Made by a program: the position numbers and the translations under genes. Of a DNA stretch of 25,664 nucleotides, positions 15,861 to 23,351 are shown in pieces. The notes under the pieces are model-generated. The model searched no databases, was not told the origin of the DNA, and was given only the letters and a program-made list of their open reading frames with translations. The DNA comes from Anammoximicrobium sp032229885 (lineage in GTDB: Bacteria; Planctomycetota; Planctomycetia; Pirellulales; Pirellulaceae), in the NCBI GenBank assembly GCA_032229885.1, contig JAVYAJ010000035.1, positions 1-25,664 of the forward strand, given 5' to 3'. Positions within the stretch are counted from its first letter, which is position 1. Each line of letters starts with the position of its first letter.

Positions 15861-15991
15861 TGTCGCCGAAGGCCTCCGCTCACCGTAGCCTGGGGCAACG
15901 CCCCAGGACTGGCGCCGCGCGCGAGCCTCTTCTGGCCGAAGGCCATATTCATGCGGGCCGCGGTGACATGTTGAAGATGGCCTTCGGCCAA
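15861..15991. repeat. Composite palindromic repeat, copy A
   Basis: It contains GCCGAAGGCC near 15864, the hairpin CCTGGGGCAACGCCCCAGG (15889–15907), TGGCCGAAGGCCAT (15933–15946) and its inverted copy ATGGCCTTCGGCCAA (15977–15991). The same order of GGCCGAAGGCC and CCTGGGGC units recurs at 25578–25664. From memory, this GC-rich module is widespread between planctomycete genes. Confidence 0.75.
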
Positions 15992-16203
15992 GACGATTCC
16001 GGTCGGCCGTGTTGCGCAACAGCCTGGCAAAACCAATTTCGCTCTAAGCTCCGTGGTTTCCGGCTTTTTGGCCGCGCCAGCCGCGGATCCTGGGCCACGA
16101 TGATGTACGTGTTTGCCGTACGTTCGGGATGCGCCCGCCGTGGGATGCGCGCAACTTCGAAGGCTTCTGTCATCGTGCCCGTTTGTTGCTAACGAGGCCC
16201 TCT

Positions 16204-16286
16204 GTTCGTATCATGCGGGCCGTGTGCGCATGTCGTCCCGTGAGTTGCCGAGTACACGGTTGGGTTGCGGGCGAGAGCCCGCGTTA
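16204..16286 (+). repeat. Dispersed ~85-bp repeat, copy 2
   Basis: The segments GTTCGTATCATGCG (16204), GTGCGCAT (about 16223), AGTACAC (16251), GGGTT and AGCCCGCGTTA (16276–16286) appear in the same order and at nearly the same spacing as at 25445–25529. GCGGGC-gag-AGCCCGC inside it is a small hairpin. It ends about 85 nt before the next gene. Confidence 0.7.
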
Positions 16287-16370
16287 AGCTTCGTGGCGAT
16301 CGACATCCATCGTCGGGCGACGTTCCACTCAATCGCGTTTTACCGCTCGAACCAGATCTGAGGTGCACCG

Positions 16371-18608
16371 ATGAAGAACAATCAGAGATCGCTTGGAACC
16401 CGGGCGTGTGGGGGCGACGAAGCGGGTCGCCCAGACGCGGCGACGCGCCGCCACCGACGGGTGGCGACCGTGGCGAGGTGGGTTCTGTGCGCGTTGTTCG
16501 GCGTCGTGTTGTCTGCCGACGCGGCGCACGGCGCCGAGGCGGTCGATGACTTTGCCCGTCTGCGCACCGAGTTGGCGCATCGTCAGCGGCGCATCATCTT
16601 GAACAACGATGGGTGTGACGCCCTGTATTTTCCCCAGGACCAGGCGCCGACCGCCGAGAACTTTCTGGCGTTGCGAACCTCGCCGCTGGCCGACTCGCAG
16701 GTCGACACCGTGTTCTATTGCACGATCAGTGCCGGATTCGGCAACTTTACCCATCGCACGCAGATCGGGCATCTGCTGACTCGACAGGTCGCCGACGAGC
16801 TGAACATTCCCAATCACTTCAATCTCACACAGACGTTGGTCGACCAGGGCACGGATCCGTTGGAGCTGGTCGTCGCCTGGTGTCACGCGCACGGAAAAGA
16901 GTGCTTCTGGTCGATGCGGATGAACGACACGCATGACGCGGCGCACCGGCCCGACAAGCCGTATCCGTTGTTCCCGCCGCTGAAAGCCGAACACCCGGAA
17001 TACCTGGTCGGCGCACTGGACCGCGTTCCCCGGTACGGACCCTGGTCGTCGGTGAATTATGGCCGCGAGGAAATTCGCGAGTTGGCCTTCCGCTTCGTCG
17101 AGGAAGCGTGTCAGAAGTACGACCTGGACGGGATCGAATTGGACTTCTGCCGACATCTGTGTTACTTTCCCAGCGTCGCGTTCGGAGGCGAGGCGTCGGA
17201 AGCCGAACGCGATTTGATGACGGCGCTGATGGCCCGGATCCGCCGCGCGACGGATGCCGCCGGTCGTCGCCGCGGGCGTCCGATCCTGGTGGCGATTCGC
17301 GTGCCCGACTCGCCCGCCTACGCGCGGGCGGTCGGCCTCGACTGGGAAACGTGGTTGCAGGATGGTTTGGTTGATTTGCTGATCGGCGGATTCTACTTTC
17401 GACTGAACCCCTGGCAGCAGTTGGTCGAGGCCGGCCATCGACATGGCGTGGCGGTGTACGCGGGGCTGAGCGAGTCGCGAGTTCGCGACGAAGTCCCGCC
17501 CTTCAACCGGAACTCGGCGGCCAGCTACCGTGGACGGGCGATGCAAGCCTGGCGAGCGGGCGTGGATGGGATCTACCTGTTCAATTACTTCAACCCGCGC
17601 GGCGAGATTCTGCGCGAGATCGGTGCGCTCGATACGCTGCAGGCCGTGGATCGCGACTATTTTGCGACGGTTCGCAATCGCGATCCAAACTCGTATTTGG
17701 CCGACGGCCGGCGATTCCTGAGCCTTCCGCAGGTCACGCCCATGAACAAGCTGAACGTGCCCGTGGGCCAGACGCAGACCGTCGAGCTGACCATCGGCGA
17801 AGACGCCGCCAGCCTCGATTCGGCTGAGTTCGACGCGGCGCTGTGTCTGCGAGCCGCGGGTTCGGCCGGATTTGCCGTCGAGCTGAACGGCACGCGGTTG
17901 GGCGAGCCGGTCGCGTCCGGCGTCTGGACCCGGTACGCGACACCGGGGTCGTTGCTGCGACCCGGCGTCAATCGGGTCGCGCTGACCGCGTCGCCGCCGA
18001 CGAAGACAAGCCGCACGGGTGACTGGGACGTCATCTACGAGGCGAACCAGATGCCCGCGCCTCCGTGGACGAGCGATCGTTTGAAGGAGAACCTCGAATG
18101 CGAGCTGCGGGAGGGCGCGTTGCGGATCGCGGATCGCGGATCGGCGGGCGGGGACTATTTCTACTGGTCTTATCCCTGGAACGCCGACCCGGACCGCGAG
18201 GCGGTGGTCGAAGCGCGCGTCAAGGTCGTATCGGGCTGGAGCAACGTGATCGTGTCCAACGGGCGGGCCTATGAACGATTGGCGCTGTACCCCGACCGAA
18301 TCGGACTGTACGAAGCGCGAATCGAACACCCGTTGGATACGACGGGCGATTTTCACGCGTACCGCATTGTGCTGCAGGGCAGCGACATCCGGGTGTTCGT
18401 GGACGATGTCCTGCGTTTGGACGGCCGCGGACGGTTCACGACGCCGCCGGTGGGCAGGAACGACGTTCGGTTCGGCGCCGCCAACAGCCCCAGTCTGGGC
18501 GAAACGCTCTGGCAGAGCGTGCGCCTGCGATATGCCGTCGGACAGGCGACGCTGGACGACCTCGTCCTGTCCGTCCGCCGCGCATCGGCGCCGAAGGACG
18601 GCAATTGA
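16371..18608 (+). CDS. Secreted glycosidase-like TIM-barrel protein with C-terminal beta-sandwich domains
   Basis: This encodes 745 residues. The start is backed by GAGGTG 6 nt upstream. A long basic N-terminus precedes a hydrophobic export segment (VARWVLCALFGVVLSADAAHG, about 33–53). Residues of about 70–440 look like a (beta/alpha)8 hydrolase of the GHL10-like group: RRIILNNDGCDALYFPQ, the barrel strand KYDLDGIELDFCRHLCYFP near 250–268, VDLLIGGFYFRLNPWQQL, and AGVDGIYLFNYFNPRGE. The acidic E-x-D in GIELDF is a candidate active site but is unproven. The C-terminal half has a galactose-binding-like part (FAVELNGTRLGEPV) and a concanavalin-like unit (FHAYRIVLQGSDIRVFVDD). It leads the GT4–glgB run with a 3-nt gap to the GT4 gene. 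The substrate is unknown. Confidence 0.82.
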   Translation: MKNNQRSLGTRACGGDEAGRPDAATRRHRRVATVARWVLCALFGVVLSADAAHGAEAVDDFARLRTELAHRQRRIILNNDGCDALYFPQDQAPTAENFLALRTSPLADSQVDTVFYCTISAGFGNFTHRTQIGHLLTRQVADELNIPNHFNLTQTLVDQGTDPLELVVAWCHAHGKECFWSMRMNDTHDAAHRPDKPYPLFPPLKAEHPEYLVGALDRVPRYGPWSSVNYGREEIRELAFRFVEEACQKYDLDGIELDFCRHLCYFPSVAFGGEASEAERDLMTALMARIRRATDAAGRRRGRPILVAIRVPDSPAYARAVGLDWETWLQDGLVDLLIGGFYFRLNPWQQLVEAGHRHGVAVYAGLSESRVRDEVPPFNRNSAASYRGRAMQAWRAGVDGIYLFNYFNPRGEILREIGALDTLQAVDRDYFATVRNRDPNSYLADGRRFLSLPQVTPMNKLNVPVGQTQTVELTIGEDAASLDSAEFDAALCLRAAGSAGFAVELNGTRLGEPVASGVWTRYATPGSLLRPGVNRVALTASPPTKTSRTGDWDVIYEANQMPAPPWTSDRLKENLECELREGALRIADRGSAGGDYFYWSYPWNADPDREAVVEARVKVVSGWSNVIVSNGRAYERLALYPDRIGLYEARIEHPLDTTGDFHAYRIVLQGSDIRVFVDDVLRLDGRGRFTTPPVGRNDVRFGAANSPSLGETLWQSVRLRYAVGQATLDDLVLSVRRASAPKDGN

Positions 18609-18611
18609 CCC

Positions 18612-19733
18612 ATGCCCAGCGTATTGGTGCTGTGCGAATACGGCTCGCTGAACGGGGGTGAACGCTCGCTGTTGGCCGTCCTGGATGGCGTGCGCGCGGC
18701 GGATTTTGGCGTGCGCGTCGCGGCGCCGCCCGACAGCCCGCTGAGCATGGCGGTAGCGCGACGGGGCATTGAATCGATCCCTCTGGATCTGCGTGACCCG
18801 AGCGGGTCGCGCGCGGAATTGAGCGTCTGCCGCCAGCGTCTGCGGGCCGTGATCGGCGCGATCCGGCCGGATCTGGTCCACGCCAATAGCCTGTCGACGA
18901 GCCGCCTCGCGGGGCCGGTCGTCGCGGACATGGGAGTGCCGAGCCTGGGACATTTGCGCGACATCATCAAGGTTTCGGCCGCGGCCGTCGGCGATTTGAA
19001 TCGCCACAACCGGCTGGCGGCCGTCTCGCGGGCCACGCAAACCTGGTATGCCGCGCTGGGGGTCGATCCGCGACGGATGACGGTGCTCTACAACGGAGTC
19101 GACCTGGCGCGGTTCCGTCCGCGGCCTGGCACGGGCGACCTGCATCGAGAATTGGGCGTGCCGCCGGCAACGCCGTTGATCGGGTTCGTCGGTCAGATCG
19201 GAATCCGCAAGGGGCTGTTGAATCTGATGCTGGCGGCCAGCCGTGTGCGTTGCCCGGGCGTCCCGCCGCACCTGGTGATCATCGGTCGGCGGTACTCGCA
19301 GAAGGACGAGGCGCTCGAATACGAACGGCAAGTTCGACACGCGGCCGACTGCGGTACGCTGTGCGGGCGGGTCCATTTTTTGGGCGTTCGCGACGACGTC
19401 GATCGACTGTTGAACGAGTTCACGCTGCTGGCGCATCCAGCGCGGCAAGAGCCGTTGGGACGCGTGCTGCTGGAGGCCGCGGCCGCGGGAGTGGCGGTCG
19501 TGGCCACCGACGTCGGCGGCACGTCGGAGATCTTTCCGGCCGAGCTGCGCGCCGCCGTGCTTGTCCCGCCGGATGCGCCCGACTCGTTGGCCGCCGCGAT
19601 CGGCCTCGTGCTCGAAGATCCTGCGTTGTCCGCCGCGCTCGGGCGGGCTGCCCGTCAGCGCGTCGAGCAGATGTTCGACGCGCGTCAGGCGGCCGCGGCG
19701 CTGGCCGCACAGTATCGCGAGCTGCTGGGATGA
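18612..19733 (+). CDS. Family 4 glycosyltransferase (GT-B fold)
   Basis: This encodes 373 residues. The ATG follows the previous stop by 3 nt, so translation is probably coupled. The N-terminal domain has CEYGSLNGGERSLLAVLDGV and LVHANSLSTSRLAGPVVADM. The C-terminal Rossmann domain has TVLYNGVDLARFRP, the donor-site entry LIGFVGQIGIRKGLLNLMLA, FLGVRDDVDRLL, and the EX7E motif in ARQEPLGRVLLEAAAAGV followed by VVATDVGGTSEIF. That combination is typical of retaining GT4 enzymes that build polysaccharides or glycolipids from nucleotide sugars. It lies between a secreted glycosidase-like protein and glgB. A role in storage or envelope glucan is possible but inferred only from position. No membrane segment is seen. 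Confidence 0.93.
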   Translation: MPSVLVLCEYGSLNGGERSLLAVLDGVRAADFGVRVAAPPDSPLSMAVARRGIESIPLDLRDPSGSRAELSVCRQRLRAVIGAIRPDLVHANSLSTSRLAGPVVADMGVPSLGHLRDIIKVSAAAVGDLNRHNRLAAVSRATQTWYAALGVDPRRMTVLYNGVDLARFRPRPGTGDLHRELGVPPATPLIGFVGQIGIRKGLLNLMLAASRVRCPGVPPHLVIIGRRYSQKDEALEYERQVRHAADCGTLCGRVHFLGVRDDVDRLLNEFTLLAHPARQEPLGRVLLEAAAAGVAVVATDVGGTSEIFPAELRAAVLVPPDAPDSLAAAIGLVLEDPALSAALGRAARQRVEQMFDARQAAAALAAQYRELLG

Positions 19734-19796
19734 ATCCTTCGGCGCAGCTTGCGGATCCATCGACCGCGAATCATGATGAAGCGTGGGAGACGCACC

Positions 19797-21710
19797 ATGC
19801 CTGAGCCGTACAAGTTCCCGTGGTTATTGACCGATTTCGATCGCTACCTGCTGAACCGGGGCGAGCACTGGCGTCTGTACGACAAGTTGGGGGCCCAACT
19901 GCGTCGCATCGGCGACCTGGAAGGCGTGAACTTCGCGGTGTGGGCGCCCAACGCGACCAGCGTCAGCGTGATCGGAGATTTCAACGGCTGGGACGCGCGC
20001 CGCCATCCGATGTACAAGCAGATTCCCAGTGGGTTTTGGGAACTGTTTGTGCCCGGTTTGGGCGAGGGCGAGAAGTACAAGTACGTGGTCGAGCATTACG
20101 GACAGGCTGCCGAGAAATCGGACCCCGTGGGATTTGCGGCTGAATGTCCGCCGAAGACCGCCAGCATCGTGGCCAACCTCGATACGTATCAATGGCAAGA
20201 CGCGAAATGGATGGCGGCGCGATCGTCGATCGATTGGCTCGATCGCCCCCTGTCGTTTTACGAGGTGCATTTGGGCAGTTGGCAGCGGCCCGTCCAGGCG
20301 CCCAGCCAGTGGCTCGGCTACCGCGAGTTGGCCCAGCGGTTGGTCGCCTACTGTCGGCAGATGGGCTTTACGCACATCGAACTGCTGCCGATCAGCGAGC
20401 ACCCGTACACCGGGAGCTGGGGTTATCAGACGGTCGGCTATTTCGCCGCAACCGCGCGTCACGGAAGCCCGCAAGATCTGATGTACTTCGTCGATCTGTG
20501 CCATCAGAACGGGATCGGAGTCATCCTGGATTGGGTGCCGGCCCATTTTCCGCGCGACGGCCACGGCCTGGCCCAATTCGACGGCACGGCGCTGTACGAA
20601 CACTCCGATCCGCGGCAGGGCGAACACCGAGACTGGGGCACAAAGATCTTCAATTACGGGCGGCACGAGGTCCGCAATTTCCTCATCGCCAACGCCCTGT
20701 TCTGGTTCGATAAATACCATATCGACGGCCTACGCGTCGATGCCGTGGCTTCGCTGTTGTATCTGGACTACAGCCGACCCGAAGGCGAATGGGTTCCGAA
20801 CGAGTTCGGCGGGCGCGAGAATTTGGCTGCGATCCAATTCCTGCAGGAGTTCAACAAACAGTCGCACATCCAGTTTCCTGGCGTGTTGACGATCGCCGAA
20901 GAATCCACGGCCTGGCCCAGCGTGTCCCGGCCCACGTATCTGGGCGGATTGGGATTCAGCTTGAAATGGAACATGGGCTGGATGAACGATATGCGGCGGT
21001 ACATGCAACACGACCCCATCCACCGCAGCTTTCACCACAACGACATCACGTTCAGCCTGCTGTACGCCTTCCACGAGAACTTCGTTCTACCGTTGTCCCA
21101 TGACGAAGTGGTGCATGGCAAACGATCGCTGCTGGACCAGATGCCCGGCGACCAGTGGCAGAAGTTCGCCAACCTGCGCCTGCTGTACAGCTATATGTGG
21201 ACGCACCCGGGCAAGAAGCTGTTGTTCATGGGCGGCGAGTGGGGCCAATGGCACGAATGGGACAGCGACGGCAATCTGCAGTGGGACCTGCTTCGCTATC
21301 CGACGCATCAGGGCGTCCAGGCCTGTCTGGCCGATCTGAACCGCCTGTTGCGAACGGAAAAATCGCTGTACGAACAGGATTTCCAACCGCCCGGTTTCGA
21401 GTGGATCGACTGTCACGACCATCGCCACAGCACGCTCGCCTTTCTGCGTCGCGCCAAAGATCCACAAGACTACGTGATCGTATGCTGCAACTTTACGCCC
21501 GTGCCCCTGTTACAGCATCGCATCGGCGTTCCCGACGACGGTTGGTTTGCCGAGATTTTCAACAGCGATTCGATGTATTATGGCGGCAGCAACCTGGGCA
21601 ATTTTCCGGGGCGGATGGCGCAGCCTGTGAAATGCCATGGCCGTCCCTGTTCGATCGAGATTGTCCTGCCGCCGCTGGGCGCAGTGTTCCTGAAGCGTCA
21701 GCGCGCGTAA
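19797..21710 (+). CDS. glgB: 1,4-alpha-glucan branching enzyme (GH13_9)
   Basis: GlgB cuts alpha-1,4 chains and rejoins them as alpha-1,6 branches in glycogen. The ATG at 19797 (GGGAG 8 nt upstream) gives 637 residues; an earlier in-frame ATG at 19749 adds 16 unlikely residues. Seen are DFDRYLLNRGEHWRLYDKLG, one CBM48 domain (NFAVWAPNATSVSVIGDFNG, about 45–64), and the GH13 barrel: SFYEVHLGSW, IELLPISEHPYTGSWGYQ, GVILDWVPAHFP, nucleophile D315 in GLRVDAV, acid/base E368 in TIAEES, and D436 in LSHDEVVH. The extra N-terminal domain of the E. coli enzyme (about 730 aa) is absent, as in many short-form GlgBs. The C-terminal beta domain ends LPPLGAVFLKRQRA. It lies 63 nt after the GT4 gene. No terminator is obvious. 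Confidence 0.97.
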   Translation: MPEPYKFPWLLTDFDRYLLNRGEHWRLYDKLGAQLRRIGDLEGVNFAVWAPNATSVSVIGDFNGWDARRHPMYKQIPSGFWELFVPGLGEGEKYKYVVEHYGQAAEKSDPVGFAAECPPKTASIVANLDTYQWQDAKWMAARSSIDWLDRPLSFYEVHLGSWQRPVQAPSQWLGYRELAQRLVAYCRQMGFTHIELLPISEHPYTGSWGYQTVGYFAATARHGSPQDLMYFVDLCHQNGIGVILDWVPAHFPRDGHGLAQFDGTALYEHSDPRQGEHRDWGTKIFNYGRHEVRNFLIANALFWFDKYHIDGLRVDAVASLLYLDYSRPEGEWVPNEFGGRENLAAIQFLQEFNKQSHIQFPGVLTIAEESTAWPSVSRPTYLGGLGFSLKWNMGWMNDMRRYMQHDPIHRSFHHNDITFSLLYAFHENFVLPLSHDEVVHGKRSLLDQMPGDQWQKFANLRLLYSYMWTHPGKKLLFMGGEWGQWHEWDSDGNLQWDLLRYPTHQGVQACLADLNRLLRTEKSLYEQDFQPPGFEWIDCHDHRHSTLAFLRRAKDPQDYVIVCCNFTPVPLLQHRIGVPDDGWFAEIFNSDSMYYGGSNLGNFPGRMAQPVKCHGRPCSIEIVLPPLGAVFLKRQRA

Positions 21711-22116
21711 CCGCCGCCCGAGTGTCGGCAGCCAACGCTGCGTCGTTCTGCGCCTTCCGCAGCCACACGTCCTGCAGCCCGCGCGTCAGCAGCCAACTCG
21801 CTGACGCCCATCCACAGAATCCCCAAGCGTCACGGTCAGCAAACGTCGGCACCCCTGGTTGCGGGAAGCGGGGGACCGCTAGACTGCGGAGATACGCCGT
21901 AGCTTGCCGTAGGTCGCGCGCGGGCGGGGCGCTCGTACAGCGTGGGTTCGGACACGATCGAATCTCAATATCGAGCAAGCGCGTCACCCCGTCCTCGGAA
22001 CGTCTCGGCCTAGCGGGCGGGCGGTGCGCGCGTCGAGTGCGTGGCACATCGCGACGCGTGATGGGCAGCATCCGGCGCGTGGAATCGCGCTGGCGTGATA
22101 CGGGGGCTGCCGTGGT
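21711..22116. other. Spacer between convergent glgB and STAS genes, nothing firm
   Basis: These 406 bases separate two genes that converge. No terminator, RNA or repeat stood out. A minus-strand frame (21559–22071) reads fairly protein-like in the middle (FADRDAWGFCGWASASWLLT), but it overlaps the end of glgB, has no ribosome site and matches nothing I know. Confidence 0.45.
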
Positions 22117-22569
22117 TCAGTCGGTCGCACGCTCGGTGATTTCGAACAGCGTATCCAGCTTGAACCGCCGAAAGATATCCCACACGACGGGACTCAAATC
22201 GCACAGCCGCAGCGAGCCGCCAACCACCCGGATCCGTTTGTTCAGCAGGACCAGCATCGCGACCAATCCACTGCTGATAATGTCCAGACTGGATAGATCG
22301 ATGGTGACGCGGATCGCCGGCCCCTGCTGCGATAGCGCCCGCACCAGACGGTCGAGCTCTTCCGTTGTAGGGGTCCGGCCGGGAAGGACTTCCAAAATCG
22401 GCTCGCTGCCGTTTCTTCGTTGAAAACACCAGATTGTCGAGCCACACTGTGGACACTCGTGGTCGTCACAGAATACCGGATGGTACGGCAACAGATGGCC
22501 GCATACACAGCAACGATGCGTGTTCTGGCAAGGCGCGATCAGTTCGATTTCGGGAAGAGGATGCGACAT
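22117..22569 (-). CDS. Zinc-ribbon plus STAS-domain protein (anti-sigma-factor antagonist-like)
   Basis: This encodes 150 residues from the ATG at 22569 (GAAGGGATTCT just upstream supports it; a longer frame adds 13 unlikely residues). The N-terminus has a treble-clef/zinc-ribbon pattern: C20-x2-C23 and C39-x2-C42, with further Cys at 14, 21, 34 and 48. The rest (about 55–150) is a STAS domain: VTIDLSSLDIISSGLVAMLV matches the DLSxxxxIDSSGL block where SpoIIAA-like antagonists carry their phosphorylated Ser (S99 or S100 here). GGSLRLCDLSPVVWDIFRRF and LDTLFEI complete the fold. In partner-switching systems such proteins release a sigma factor or output domain from an anti-sigma kinase. No kinase or phosphatase partner is adjacent. 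The metal-binding head is unusual; it may sense redox or metal, or only stabilise the fold. Confidence 0.88.
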   Translation of the reverse strand: MSHPLPEIELIAPCQNTHRCCVCGHLLPYHPVFCDDHECPQCGSTIWCFQRRNGSEPILEVLPGRTPTTEELDRLVRALSQQGPAIRVTIDLSSLDIISSGLVAMLVLLNKRIRVVGGSLRLCDLSPVVWDIFRRFKLDTLFEITERATD

Positions 22570-23351
22570 AGAATCCCTTCGATGCGCGCGTGCGCAGTGT
22601 TGCGGCAAGCCGCAGATCGGTGCGCACGCCCCCCGCGCGTTGTCGCAGAACGCAACCGCGTCGGAGCCGAAGCCTGATTGCCCGCCCCCCGCGGGAATTC
22701 AGGCGATGCATCGGTCTGCGCCGCTCGCCTGGCCGGTGATCCATCGTTGAGCTGAGTTACAACGGTGATCTACGTTGCCTATTCTAATTTATCGTCATGT
22801 CGTGAAAAGCACTCGACAACGGATTTCGATTCGGTCAAAGATCTCTCGCCCAATTCCCCTTTACGCCGAGCACGGCCCACGCTGTCCCATCGCTGGCGCG
22901 GTCTATCAACATCGCCCGGACGCCGCAAGTCAGGATGTATCGCCCGCTACGGCCACTTGTTGCCTCGTTGATCAGCCTGGAACGCGTTCCGCGAGGCATG
23001 TCCGTGCTACGCCGGAGAGCCACGCTCTGTCTTGGCCGCAACCGGGTGGACGCGACGGAGCCCAACAAACGCGACGAAGCGGGTCCCCCCAGGACAGCGC
23101 ATTTCCGTACAGGCGCTGCTCAGCCGGTTCGCTTGCCAATTATGGCGTGTCCAGAGCCTTCATCCGACAGCCTGGGACGACTTGCCGTTCCACGCCACAT
23201 CAGTTCTGATTTCTGGCAGTGACGATCGCCTTTACCACGACATTCAGCGTGGCCGTCGCACGAGCCTCGATCACAGGCACGCGCCGAATAGCGTCGTCCG
23301 CGCGGCATCTCTGCAAGGTGCTCGGCGTGCAAGGCATGGCTCGAAGCGTGC
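22570..23351. other. Gene-free spacer with possible repeat remnants
   Basis: No reliable gene is seen in these 782 bases. Open frames on both strands are short or compositionally odd and lack ribosome sites. Around 23005–23070 the text (GCCGGAGAGCCACGCTCTG..., GCGACGGAGCCC) resembles degraded intergenic repeats of planctomycetes, but there is no second copy here to prove it. The STAS promoter should lie near 22580–22750. An A/T-richer patch lies around 22775–22850. Confidence 0.45.

Larger units (their letters stand above)
15610..16370. other. Gene-free, repeat-bearing spacer upstream of the TIM-barrel operon
   Basis: No credible coding frame is seen; short open frames here translate into Arg/Pro-rich strings such as SLGQRPR that come from repeats. 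The stretch 15690–15790 (CCCCAGG..., CTTCAGGGTG..., CAGGGTGCGG) looks like a degraded palindromic repeat. A CCTGGGG/GGCCGAAGGCC module (15861–15991) and an 85-bp repeat (16204–16286) follow. The last 80 bases should include the promoter of the next gene, which has a good GAGGTG ribosome site. Confidence 0.6.

Noticed and set aside
15860..16192. A 110-codon frame containing SLGQRPR
   Set aside because: The peptide is a by-product of the CCTGGGGCAACGCCCCAGG repeat and not a gene.
16329..19760. A 1143-codon open frame on the minus strand opposite the TIM-barrel and GT4 genes
   Set aside because: It is antisense to two clearly recognisable genes, is rich in Arg, Gln and His, and has no known domain; it arises from GC-biased codon use on the other strand.
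21559..22071. 170-codon minus-strand frame after glgB
   Set aside because: Overlaps the glgB C-terminus by 150 nt, lacks a ribosome site and matches no family I know; kept only as a note because its middle looks fairly protein-like.
22775..23222. Two overlapping plus-strand frames of 95–144 codons in the 22.6–23.35 kb gap
   Set aside because: No ribosome site, no domain, and the text resembles intergenic repeat remnants.
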